Source: LMUY01 sp965198565 (lineage in GTDB: Bacteria > Pseudomonadota > Alphaproteobacteria > Acetobacterales > Acetobacteraceae). Taken from it: a stretch of DNA of 64,000 nucleotides. Both the position numbers and the translations under genes were made by a program. This document shows positions 9,964 to 18,724 of the stretch, piece by piece. Each line of letters opens with the position of its first letter. Position 1 is the first letter of the stretch. The stretch lies in NCBI GenBank assembly GCA_965198565.1, contig OZ240665.1:2046001-2110000 (forward strand). The letters run 5' to 3'. The notes beneath the pieces were generated by a model that saw nothing but the letters and a program-made list of their open reading frames with translations, ran no database searches and had not been told where the DNA came from.

Positions 9964-10781
9964 GCGTGCGCCTTGCGGGTGAGGGCGCCAGCCAATGCCT
10001 CGCCCGCCAGGGTGCAGCCGAGCACCGACAGGAAGATGGCCACGCAGGGTGCGGCGATCTGCACCGGAGCCTCCGGCAGATACGGCAGGGCTTCGTTGAT
10101 CATCTCTCCCCATTCCGGGGTGGGCGGCTGCAAACCGAGGCCGAGGAAGCCCAGTGCCGAAATCGACATGATGGCCGAGCCAACGCCGAGCGTCGCCAGG
10201 ATGAGGGTCTGGTGCAGCACCGCCGGCAGCACGTGCCGCCACAGGATGGTGGCGGGCGAGAACCCGGCCAGGTGCGCCGCCTCGACATGCGGTTCCGCCA
10301 GCACGCCGACCGCGATGGTGCGGGTCATGCGCGTGAACTGTGGCCACAGCGTCAGCTTGATGCCGATGAGCATCGGTATGATGCCGCCGCCCATCATCCC
10401 GGCCAGCAACAACGCCAGCAGAATGCCGGGAAACGCCTGCATCAGGTCCGACAGGCGCATCACCAGCGTGTCCCACACCCCGCCCACATACGCCGCCACC
10501 AACCCCAGCAGCGTGCCGAACCCGGCGGCCACGGCCACGCACAGCACGGCGATGCCCAGCGACCGCGGCGCACCGTGCAGCAGCCGCGCCAGTACGTCCC
10601 GCCCCAGCCCGTCCGTGCCGAGCCAATGGGCAGCGCTCGGCGGCTCGATGGTGCGGAGCAGGTCCTGGGCTGCCGGGTCAGGGCCGGGCAGGACGGGGCC
10701 GATGATCGCCACCGCGAGCATGAGGCCAAGCAGCAGCAAACCGGCGCGCCCGGCGAGGGGCCCGGCGGCAGGCCGCACCAT
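9960..10781 (-). CDS. Peptide/nickel-type ABC permease, DppC/NikC-like
   Basis: This 273-residue inner-membrane protein has about six helices. It shows the DppC-family N-terminal segment (HWLGTDGLGRDVLARLLHGA) and the EAA-type cytoplasmic loop (EAAHLAGFSPATILWRHVLP), which contacts the ATPase. ATG 10781 was chosen; a GTG one codon upstream is equally possible. It begins 11 bases after the stop of the DppB-like permease and overlaps the ATPase gene by four bases. The longer open frame upstream is a shadow of the first permease gene. Confidence 0.92.
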   Translation of the reverse strand: MVRPAAGPLAGRAGLLLLGLMLAVAIIGPVLPGPDPAAQDLLRTIEPPSAAHWLGTDGLGRDVLARLLHGAPRSLGIAVLCVAVAAGFGTLLGLVAAYVGGVWDTLVMRLSDLMQAFPGILLALLLAGMMGGGIIPMLIGIKLTLWPQFTRMTRTIAVGVLAEPHVEAAHLAGFSPATILWRHVLPAVLHQTLILATLGVGSAIMSISALGFLGLGLQPPTPEWGEMINEALPYLPEAPVQIAAPCVAIFLSVLGCTLAGEALAGALTRKAHA

Positions 10782-10792
10782 CACGGTGGCAC

Positions 10793-11824
10793 TCAACGCG
10801 ACACCCCGGCCCGGCGTCGCGGATCGAGCCAGAGGCAGAGCAGGTCGGCCAGCAGGTTCAGCACCGCGAACGTCATGCCCATGACCAGCCCGGCGCCCAT
10901 GATGACGGGGATGTCGCGCGCCAGCAGCGCCTTGATCAGCAGGTCGCCCAGGCCGGGATAGGCGAACAACACCTCGACGATGACGAAGCCGTCGAGCACG
11001 GAGGCCAGTTGCAGGGCGGCGAAGGTGGTGATCGGGATCGCGGCGTTGCGCACCCCATGGCGCCCGAACGCATCCCGCGCGCCAAGGCCGCGGATGCGCG
11101 AGAAGGTCATGTAGAACTCGGCCCGCACCAGCGCGACCGCGTTGCGGACGATCCGCACCGAATAGGCGGCCAGCCCCAGCGCCAGCGTGAGCGCGGGTAG
11201 CACCATGTGCGCGCCCGTGCGGTCGCCGGCCGGGGGCAGCCACCGCAGCGAGAGCGCGAACACCGAGACCAGGCCGATGCCGACCAGGAACGGCGGCAGC
11301 GCGGCCAGCGCCACGGCAACCAGGTTGGTGACGCGGTCCACCCACCCGCCCGGGCGCAGGCCCGCGACGACGCCCAACGGCAAGGCCAGCGCGTAGCTGA
11401 GCAACCAGCCCAAGGCGGCCAACGGCAGGCTGATCCGGATGCGGCGCGCCAACTCGTCCACCACCGGCTTGCGCGTCACCAGCGAACGGCCGAGATCGCC
11501 CAGCGCCAGCCGCCCCATCCAGTCCGCGTACTGGCTGATGATCGGGCGATCGAGGCCTTCCTCCACCCGGATGCGATCCGCCGCCTCGGTCGTCAGCCGG
11601 TCGTCCCCGATCCGCGCCGCGGCGATCCGCAGCGCCAAGTCCCCGGGCAGGGCATGCACGAAGGCGAAGCACAGCGTCGCCAACACCAGCGCGGTGGCCG
11701 CAGCCTGGCCGAGCCGCGACGCAACCAGGCGGACGATCTGGTGCGGGACGCCAGCGCCGGCCCACGAACGCCCAGGCGCCGCGAGCCGCGCCGGCCCGCT
11801 CAACAGGTCAAGACCATTCCACAC
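10793..11824 (-). CDS. Peptide/nickel-type ABC permease, DppB/NikB-like
   Basis: This permease has 343 residues from GTG 11824, which lies inside the end of the binding-protein gene (17-base overlap). The start is uncertain, since the first 30 residues are not typical; the conserved part begins at IVRLVASRLGQ. It has six predicted helices, the DppB periplasmic segment with GLDRPIISQYADWMGRLALGDLGRS, and the cytoplasmic coupling loop near FSRIRGLGARDAFGRHGVRNA. It pairs with the DppC-like permease to form the importer channel. Confidence 0.9.
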   Translation of the reverse strand: MWNGLDLLSGPARLAAPGRSWAGAGVPHQIVRLVASRLGQAAATALVLATLCFAFVHALPGDLALRIAAARIGDDRLTTEAADRIRVEEGLDRPIISQYADWMGRLALGDLGRSLVTRKPVVDELARRIRISLPLAALGWLLSYALALPLGVVAGLRPGGWVDRVTNLVAVALAALPPFLVGIGLVSVFALSLRWLPPAGDRTGAHMVLPALTLALGLAAYSVRIVRNAVALVRAEFYMTFSRIRGLGARDAFGRHGVRNAAIPITTFAALQLASVLDGFVIVEVLFAYPGLGDLLIKALLARDIPVIMGAGLVMGMTFAVLNLLADLLCLWLDPRRRAGVSR

Positions 11825-13352
11825 CGGACAGGAAGTAGTTCGTCTCGAACGGATCGACCACCACGTTGTGCACGCGATCAGAGACAGCGACGGTGTGCTC
11901 GAACCAGGACACCGGGATGACCGGCATCTGGTCCTGGATCAAGGCCGTGATGTCCCGCCGCAGCGCGGCCAGGCGCGTCGCGTCGAAGCTGCCGACGTAG
12001 TCGTCGGTGAGCGCGCGCATGCGGTCGCGTTCGTCCCAGTTCGCGGTGCCCCAGACCGAGCGTTCGCGCGTGTAGTCGGGGATGATGGTGCCGATCGGGT
12101 CGGGCACGTTCACGTAGGTGCGGGCGAGCAGGGTGGTCTGCATGGTGCCGTTTTGCACCGCTTCGGGGATGGCGGAGAACTCTCCCGCCTGGATTGCGAT
12201 GTCCATGCCAATCGCGCGGAATTGTGCCTGAACCGCGGTCGCCATCACCGGGAGTTCGGGGCGGTTGGCCGGCACCAGCATGCTGGCGGCCAGTCGCGCG
12301 CCGTTCTTCGCCCGGATGCCATCCGGGCCGACCGCCCATCCCGCCTCGTCCAGCATGGCACGGGCGGCCGCCGGGTCGGTCCGCAGCGGCGGCAGCTCCG
12401 GGTTGTACCAGCCGGCCAGCACGGGCGGCAGCAACTGTGTCGCCGCCGACGCCGGGCTGCGCAGAATGCCGGCCGCAATCCCGGCCCGGTCGATGCCGAG
12501 CGACATGGCCCGGCGCACTCTGACATCACTGAACTGCGGCAGGCCAAGGTTCATTGTGATGAAACGCAGCCGCGGGATCGTCAGCCGCGTGACCTTCGCC
12601 TGTCCACCGGCGTTGATGCGCGGCACCGCTTGCGGCGCCAGCGTGAACACCAGGTCGGCGTCGCCCGCGAGTGCGATGTTGCTGCGCGTGTCGCCGTCGG
12701 CAACGGCCGTGTAGCGGGCCCGCGCGATGGCGGCCTTGTCGCCCCAGTAGCCCTCGAACCGCTCCAGCTCGAGCATGGTGCGCCCCTCCACGCGGGCCAG
12801 CCGGTAGGGGCCGGTGCCCAGGATCGAGGCGACCTTGCCGTCGGCGCCGTAGCAGGCGGGCGCCAGCACGATGGCGGCATAGTCCACCAGGAACGCGGGC
12901 AGCGGCGCGAACACCGTCTTGGTGCGGATCAGCACGCTGTCCCCGTCGGCCTCGATCGCATCGACGGGCACGTTGGACAGGCTCTCGCCCACCAGGCCCG
13001 TGCTCAGGCTGTGCACCGCCGCCTCCGCCGTCAGCTTGCTGCCGTCGTGGAACAGTACGCCGGGGCGCAGGTGAAACCGCCACGTCCGCTGGTCGGCGTC
13101 GACCGCCCAATGATCTGCGAGCACGCCGACGAGCTTGCCATCCGGTTGCACGCCGACCAGCGTCTCCGCCACGCCGCAGCGCGTGTGGATGTATCCCGTA
13201 TCGGTCGGGTCGTCCGACGTGTATTCCCAGGGTGCCACCACGCGCAGCACCGGCTCGCCGCCGGCCTGCGCCATCGCCCGTGGCGGCCGGGCCAAGGCGA
13301 TGGCGCCCGCGCCAGCGAGGATCGCGCGGCGGGTCGGACGGATTTGGCTCAT
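11808..13352 (-). CDS. ABC importer periplasmic substrate-binding protein (SBP_bac_5; peptide/nickel/opine family)
   Basis: This 514-residue family-5 solute-binding protein is the first gene of the importer operon. The N-terminus (SQIRPTRRAILAGAGAIALA) has a twin-arginine-like signal with cleavage near ARAMA-type residues 25-30, suggesting export by Tat. Typical family segments are DPTDTGYIHTRCGVAETLV, the WRFHLRPGVLFHDGSKLTAE block and the FSDVRVRRAMSLGIDR block. It is divergent from the metal-sensor/metallothionein operon across a 148-base gap. The family includes dipeptide, nickel and metallophore (opine) binders; the sequence alone does not say which. Confidence 0.9.
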   Translation of the reverse strand: MSQIRPTRRAILAGAGAIALARPPRAMAQAGGEPVLRVVAPWEYTSDDPTDTGYIHTRCGVAETLVGVQPDGKLVGVLADHWAVDADQRTWRFHLRPGVLFHDGSKLTAEAAVHSLSTGLVGESLSNVPVDAIEADGDSVLIRTKTVFAPLPAFLVDYAAIVLAPACYGADGKVASILGTGPYRLARVEGRTMLELERFEGYWGDKAAIARARYTAVADGDTRSNIALAGDADLVFTLAPQAVPRINAGGQAKVTRLTIPRLRFITMNLGLPQFSDVRVRRAMSLGIDRAGIAAGILRSPASAATQLLPPVLAGWYNPELPPLRTDPAAARAMLDEAGWAVGPDGIRAKNGARLAASMLVPANRPELPVMATAVQAQFRAIGMDIAIQAGEFSAIPEAVQNGTMQTTLLARTYVNVPDPIGTIIPDYTRERSVWGTANWDERDRMRALTDDYVGSFDATRLAALRRDITALIQDQMPVIPVSWFEHTVAVSDRVHNVVVDPFETNYFLSGVEWS

Positions 13353-13473
13353 GGCAAGGCGTCGTCCATGCACTCGGCTCCCCTGATTCAACCGGCCAAG
13401 AAGCACGAAGTGATGGGTGTATCAAGTGAGCCGGCACGTCCCCGGTCTTGACCTCACTGCCAAACCATGACAC

Positions 13474-13489
13474 ATGAATACGTGTTCAT
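13474..13489. promoter_or_regulatory. Candidate SmtB/ArsR-type operator palindrome
   Basis: ATGAATACGTGTTCAT is a 16-base palindrome with one mismatched pair, ending 11 bases before the sensor's ATG. It resembles the TGAA...TTCA imperfect repeats bound by SmtB/CzrA-type repressors. A TTGACC at 13448-13453 could be a -35 box, but the -10 is unclear. The site sits in the gap shared with the divergent ABC importer, so it could act on both. Confidence 0.6.
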
Positions 13490-13500
13490 AGGTAGGGTGA

Positions 13501-13833
13501 ATGCTGGACGCTGATCAGACGACGGAACTGGCGGAACTGTTCCGCCTGTTGGGTGAGCCCAACAGGCTCGGCATCGTGGCGAGCTGCCTCGATGGGCCGC
13601 TCAGCGTGGGTGAGATCACCGCGCGCCTGGCCCTCAGCCAGTCGCTGGTTTCGCACCATCTGCGCTTGCTGCGCGCGGCCCGGCTGCTCAAGGCCGGTAA
13701 GCAGGGCAAGCAGGTTTTCTACCGCATACCCGACTGCCACGTGCGGGAGATGCTGACCAACATGATCGAGCATCTCACCGAGCCGCATGACGGCGACGAC
13801 GATATCAACAACGAACCAGGAGTGAGACCATGA
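13501..13833 (+). CDS. SmtB/CzrA-type zinc-sensing repressor (ArsR family)
   Basis: This 110-residue winged-helix repressor has its recognition helix in ARLALSQSLVSHHLRLLRAA. The C-terminal helix carries D78-x-H80 and H91-x2-E94, with the exact spacing of the alpha-5 metal site of SmtB/CzrA (Asp-x-His...His-x2-Glu). This predicts Zn(II), possibly Co(II), sensing. The arsenic-type Cys motif (CVC in the recognition helix) is absent. ATG 13501 follows the candidate operator, and the stop overlaps the metallothionein start (ATGA). By family behaviour, the apo-protein represses its own operon and metal binding releases DNA. Confidence 0.9.
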   Translation: MLDADQTTELAELFRLLGEPNRLGIVASCLDGPLSVGEITARLALSQSLVSHHLRLLRAARLLKAGKQGKQVFYRIPDCHVREMLTNMIEHLTEPHDGDDDINNEPGVRP

Positions 13834-14000
13834 GCGTGACCATCGAGCAGGTGAAGTGCGCGTGCAGCGATTGCGTGTGCGTCGTGGACGTGGAGCAAGG
13901 CATCAAGAAGGACGGCCGCATCTATTGTTGCGATGAATGCGCCGACCACCACACGGCCGGCGCCGGCTGCAACCATGCCGGCTGCCCCTGCCGCGGCTAA
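13830..14000 (+). CDS. Bacterial metallothionein (SmtA/BmtA family)
   Basis: This 56-residue protein has ten cysteines (positions 10, 12, 15, 17, 33, 34, 37, 47, 52, 54) and histidines at 40, 41 and 49. The pattern CxCxxCxC...CCxxC...C....CxC is the prokaryotic metallothionein fold known from cyanobacterial SmtA and Pseudomonas BmtA, which bind Zn/Cd in a four-metal cluster. The central YCCDECADHH block is the zinc-finger-like part. It is too small for most gene finders. It overlaps the sensor gene by four bases, so expression should follow metal sensing by that repressor. It should be cytosolic, buffering zinc or cadmium. Confidence 0.93.
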   Translation: MSVTIEQVKCACSDCVCVVDVEQGIKKDGRIYCCDECADHHTAGAGCNHAGCPCRG

Positions 14001-14064
14001 TAGCCCGATCATCTGTAAGCCTGCGCTGCGTCGGACCTGTCCCGACGCAGCGCAGGTGACCAGC

Positions 14065-14166
14065 TAGAGCCTGATCGCATCAGGTTGAAACAACCTGATG
14101 CGTGAATCAGCCTCTCAAACAAAGAGTTAGAGCATGATTGCTTCGCCTATCAGAAGCACTCATGCT

Positions 14167-14169
<3 letters not shown>
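14065..14169. repeat. Dispersed TAGAGC...GCTCTA hairpin element, copy 1
   Basis: The element begins TAGAGCCTGATCGCATCAGG and contains two hairpins. The first is a 10-bp stem GCATCAGGTT/AACCTGATGC with a GAAAC loop. The second is a long stem from AGAGCATGATTGCTTC with one mismatch in this copy. Its right end, CTA on the plus strand, is the TAG stop codon of amtB. The same sequence recurs at 20791 (short form) and 62491 (full form). Confidence 0.93.
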
Positions 14170-15588
<1,419 letters not shown>

Positions 15589-15604
15589 TGTCTGAAAAAT
15601 CCCC

Positions 15605-15943
15605 TTACAGAGCTTCCGCGTCCACTTCGCCGGTCCGGATCCGGACGGCGCGTTCGAGGTCCAGCACGAAAATCTTGCCGTCCCCGATCTTGCCGGTCTG
15701 GCCAGCCTTCATGATGGCTTCCACGACTTGCTCGGCCATGCTTGCCGGCACGGCGACTTCGATCTTCACCTTGGGCAGGAAGTTCACGTGATATTCCGCG
15801 CCACGATAGATCTCCGTCTGCCCCTTCTGCCGGCCAAACCCTTTCACCTCCGAGACGGTCAGACCCTGCACCCCGAGCGGGGTCAGCGCCTCGCGCACGT
15901 CGTCGAGCTTGAAGGGTTTGATGATCGCCATGATGAGCTTCAT
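15605..15943 (-). CDS. glnK: Nitrogen regulatory PII protein GlnK
   Basis: This 112-residue PII trimer subunit has T-loop Tyr 51 (RGAEYHVNFLPK), the uridylylation site, and the C-terminal signature GKIGDGKIFVLDLERAVRIRTGE. It senses ATP/ADP, 2-oxoglutarate and glutamine status and controls AmtB by direct binding. It is the first gene of glnK-amtB. Two sigma-54-like sequences lie upstream, in keeping with nitrogen control in this family. Confidence 0.96.
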   Translation of the reverse strand: MKLIMAIIKPFKLDDVREALTPLGVQGLTVSEVKGFGRQKGQTEIYRGAEYHVNFLPKVKIEVAVPASMAEQVVEAIMKAGQTGKIGDGKIFVLDLERAVRIRTGEVDAEAL

Positions 15944-15980
15944 CGTGTTCCTCGCTTGTCATTTGGTGCCAGCGCTTGCC

Positions 15981-16024
15981 GCGTCGGGCGTGCCAGCCTA
16001 CGGGTTTAATCAAGAAGCGTGCCG
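15981..16024 (-). promoter_or_regulatory. Candidate sigma-54 promoter region for glnK-amtB
   Basis: Reading the minus strand, TGGCACGCCCGACGC (15995-15981) has the GG-N10-GC spacing of -24/-12 promoters and would give a 5' leader of roughly 25-30 bases. A second near-match, CGGCACGCTTCTTGAT (16024-16009), matches the upstream half well but has GA in place of the invariant -12 GC. No clear NtrC sites were found by eye. Confidence 0.4.
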
Positions 16025-16145
16025 TTGCATGACGCTTTGTTCACCCCAGGTTGTTCACCCCAGGTCTCAGCCGGGCCCGCGGCCTGCGCGGCCCGGGTTC
16101 ATCCACGCGGCAAAGTCTGAGTTGCCCGCAAATTAGGCAGATGTC

Positions 16146-17339
16146 ATGTCGGTCTTGAAAACAGACGTTTGCGTGGTCGGCGCTGGCCCGATCGGAGCTT
16201 CTCTCGCCTGCAGCCTGGCTGCATCCGGTATGGCGGTCGCGGTGGTCGACCGCGCCGCCTTGCCGCCGATGGAGCACCCGGCGTTCGACGGGCGCGCCTA
16301 CGCCATCGCCGCCGGGTCGCGGGCGTTCCTGGAGCAGGCTGGAGTGTGGGCGCGCCTGCCCATCGAGCCCTGCCCGATGCTGGACATCCGCGTGTCGGAC
16401 GGCCGGGTGGGCGGTCGGGCCTCGCCGCTGTTCCTCCACTTCGACCATGCCGACGCCGGCGCCGGGCCGTTCGGCTGGCTGGTGGAGGCGCGCAGCCTGC
16501 GCATGGCGCTGAACGCCCAGCTCCACGACGCGCTGGATGGACGCGTGTTCGCCCCCGCCGTGGCGCGGGTGGAGCGCGGCCCCGACCAAGCCACGGTGAC
16601 GGTCGAGGGCGGCCCGGTGATCCAGGCCCGACTGGTGGTGGCCGCCGAGGGGCGGGAGTCGCCCTTGCGCAAGCAGGCCGGCATCCGCGTGACACGGCTG
16701 CCCTATCGCCAGCGCGCCCTGGTGGCCGCGGTGGCGCACGAGCACCCGCATCATGGCGTCGCGCTGGAGCACTTCCTGCCCGCCGGCCCCTTCGCCCAAC
16801 TGCCGATGACCGGCAGCGCCGACATGCCGCACCTCTCCGCCATCGTCTGGACGGAGCGCGCGGAGCTGGCCCCGCGCATGCTCGCTTTGCCGGACGAGGC
16901 CTTCGCCCGCGAGATCGCCCGCCGGCTCGGCTCGCACCTGGGAGCGTTGCGCCCGGTGGGCCGCCGCTGGATGTACCAGTTGGGCGCCATGCACGCCCAC
17001 CGCTACGTCGCCGAGCGCCTCGTGCTGGTGGGCGACGCGGCGCACGGCATCCACCCGATCGCCGGGCAGGGCCTGAACCTCGGGCTGCGCGACGGGATCG
17101 CCCTGGCCGACCTGCTGAGGGACGCGGCCGACCCAGGCGACCCGGCGTTGCTCGCCGCCTACCAAGCCCGCCGCCGCCCGGCGAATTTGCTGATGCTGGG
17201 CGCAACCCACGGCCTCGACCGGCTGTTCTCCACCGACAACGCCCTCATCCGGACGGTTCGCGACGTGGGTATTGCCGCCGTGGACCGCGCGCCGGGACTC
17301 AAGCGCGCCTTCATGCGCCAGGCGATGGGAGTGGCTTGA
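16146..17339 (+). CDS. UbiH/UbiF/VisC-family FAD-dependent ring hydroxylase
   Basis: This 397-residue flavoprotein monooxygenase probably acts in ubiquinone ring hydroxylation at the inner membrane. The N-terminal FAD fold reads VVGAGPIGASLACSL. The second FAD motif, GDAAHGIHPIAGQGLNLGLRD, lies near residue 295, and the NAD(P)H/FAD DG-type segment lies around 150-160. The paralogues UbiH, UbiF, UbiI and UbiL cannot be separated here, so no symbol is given. The ATG is preceded by GCAGATGTC without a strong Shine-Dalgarno. Upstream, a 14-base direct repeat (TTGTTCACCCCAGG) lies at about 16037-16063. Confidence 0.9.
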   Translation: MSVLKTDVCVVGAGPIGASLACSLAASGMAVAVVDRAALPPMEHPAFDGRAYAIAAGSRAFLEQAGVWARLPIEPCPMLDIRVSDGRVGGRASPLFLHFDHADAGAGPFGWLVEARSLRMALNAQLHDALDGRVFAPAVARVERGPDQATVTVEGGPVIQARLVVAAEGRESPLRKQAGIRVTRLPYRQRALVAAVAHEHPHHGVALEHFLPAGPFAQLPMTGSADMPHLSAIVWTERAELAPRMLALPDEAFAREIARRLGSHLGALRPVGRRWMYQLGAMHAHRYVAERLVLVGDAAHGIHPIAGQGLNLGLRDGIALADLLRDAADPGDPALLAAYQARRRPANLLMLGATHGLDRLFSTDNALIRTVRDVGIAAVDRAPGLKRAFMRQAMGVA

Positions 17340-17371
17340 AACGGCGCGACGGGAACGAGAGATTGTCTGCG

Positions 17372-18589
17372 ATGGACCTGCTGACCAAGCTCGAAATCCT
17401 GGCCGACGCCGCGAAATATGACGCATCCTGCGCCTCCTCCGGCACCGACAAGCGCTCGTCCGCCGGCAAGACCAGCGGCATCGGGTCCTCCGAAGGCATG
17501 GGCATTTGCCACGCCTACGCGCCGGACGGGCGGTGCATCAGCCTGCTGAAGATCCTGCTGACCAACTCCTGCATCTACGAATGCGCCTACTGCATCAATC
17601 GCCGCTCCTCCAACGTGCAGCGCGCCCGGTTCACCGTGGAGGAGGTCGTCAAGCTCACCATCGGCTTCTACAAGCGCAACTGCATCGAGGGCCTGTTCCT
17701 CAGCTCCGGCATCATCAGCACGCCCGACTACACCATGGAGCAGATCGTCCGCGTAGCCCGGGTGCTGCGCGAGGAGCACGGCTTCCGCGGCTACATCCAC
17801 CTCAAGACCATCCCCGACGCCGATCCGATCCTGCTGATGGAAGCCGGCAAATACGCCGACCGGCTGTCGATCAACGTGGAGTTGCCGACCGAGGGCAGCC
17901 TGGCGGCGCTGGCGCCTGAGAAGAACCTGCCGGGCATCCGCCGCTCCATGGGCCGCATGCGCACCCGCATCGACGAGGCGCGCGCCGAAAAGCGCAGCCC
18001 GCGCTTCGCCCCGGCGGGCCAGAGCACCCAGGTGATCATCGGCGCCGACCCGAGTTCGGACCGCTCGATCATGCAGATGAGCACCAATCTCTACGCGTCC
18101 TACGGGTTGCGGCGGGTGTATTACTCCGCCTTCAGCCCGATCCCCGACGCCTCGGCCACCTTGCCGCCCCAGCCCGCGCCCTTGCTGCGCGAGCACCGGC
18201 TGTATCAGGCCGATTGGCTGCTGCGCTTTTATGGCTTCGGCGTCGACGAACTCGCGACCGACGCGGCGGGCAACATGAGCCTGGAAATCGACCCCAAGCT
18301 CGCCTGGGCCTTGCAGCACCGCGCCCTGTTCCCCGTGGACGTGAACACCGCCCCGCGCGAGATGTTGCTGCGGGTGCCGGGCCTGGGGGTGAAGTCCGTC
18401 GACCGCCTGATCCGGGCCCGACGCTATCGCCGCATGCGGATGGACGACCTGGCCCGCTTGCGGCTGCCGCTCGCCAAGGTGGGGCCATTCGTGGTGGCAG
18501 CGGATCACCACCCCGGCGCAGCGCTGGACAGCCCCGCCCTGCGCCAGGCGCTGACCCCCAAGCCGACGCAGGGAGATCTGTTCGGGTGA
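17372..18589 (+). CDS. Putative DNA modification/repair radical SAM protein
   Basis: This 405-residue protein carries the radical-SAM cluster motif C67-xxx-C71-xx-C74 in NSCIYECAYCINRRS. A helix-hairpin-helix DNA-binding segment lies near the C-terminus (VNTAPREMLLRVPGLGVKSVDRLIR). This layout matches the family annotated as a putative DNA modification/repair radical SAM protein, which commonly neighbours UdgX-type proteins, as here. The reaction is not established. ATG 17372 was chosen; a TTG three codons upstream is possible. It follows the UbiH-family gene by 32 bases. A REP pair separates it from the udgX gene. Confidence 0.88.
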   Translation: MDLLTKLEILADAAKYDASCASSGTDKRSSAGKTSGIGSSEGMGICHAYAPDGRCISLLKILLTNSCIYECAYCINRRSSNVQRARFTVEEVVKLTIGFYKRNCIEGLFLSSGIISTPDYTMEQIVRVARVLREEHGFRGYIHLKTIPDADPILLMEAGKYADRLSINVELPTEGSLAALAPEKNLPGIRRSMGRMRTRIDEARAEKRSPRFAPAGQSTQVIIGADPSSDRSIMQMSTNLYASYGLRRVYYSAFSPIPDASATLPPQPAPLLREHRLYQADWLLRFYGFGVDELATDAAGNMSLEIDPKLAWALQHRALFPVDVNTAPREMLLRVPGLGVKSVDRLIRARRYRRMRMDDLARLRLPLAKVGPFVVAADHHPGAALDSPALRQALTPKPTQGDLFG

Positions 18590-18604
18590 TTACCTCCAAG
18601 AAAG

Positions 18605-18710
18605 CCCTCTCCCTCTGGGAGAGGGTTGGGTGAGGGGCGGCTCGCACCGCTGCTATGTGCCTCGACCCCTCACCCCGACCCTCTCCCAGAGGGAGAGGGA
18701 GAAGAGCGAG
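18605..18710. repeat. REP-like inverted pair, copy 1
   Basis: Two inverted arms, CCCTCTCCCTCTGGGAGAGGG-type, are each followed by GGGTGAGG and separated by about 40 bases. Each arm can fold as a short GC-rich hairpin. It lies between the radical-SAM gene and the UdgX gene, close behind the stop. Other pairs lie near 20863, 27249, 34361 (split), 41088 and 44180. Confidence 0.9.
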
Positions 18711-18724
18711 CAAGGAGCGACGAC

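Noticed and set aside
16037..16063. Fourteen-base direct repeat TTGTTCACCCCAGG before the UbiH-family gene
   Set aside because: It is a single duplication with no sign of a binding site or repeat family; it is noted only in the gene entry.
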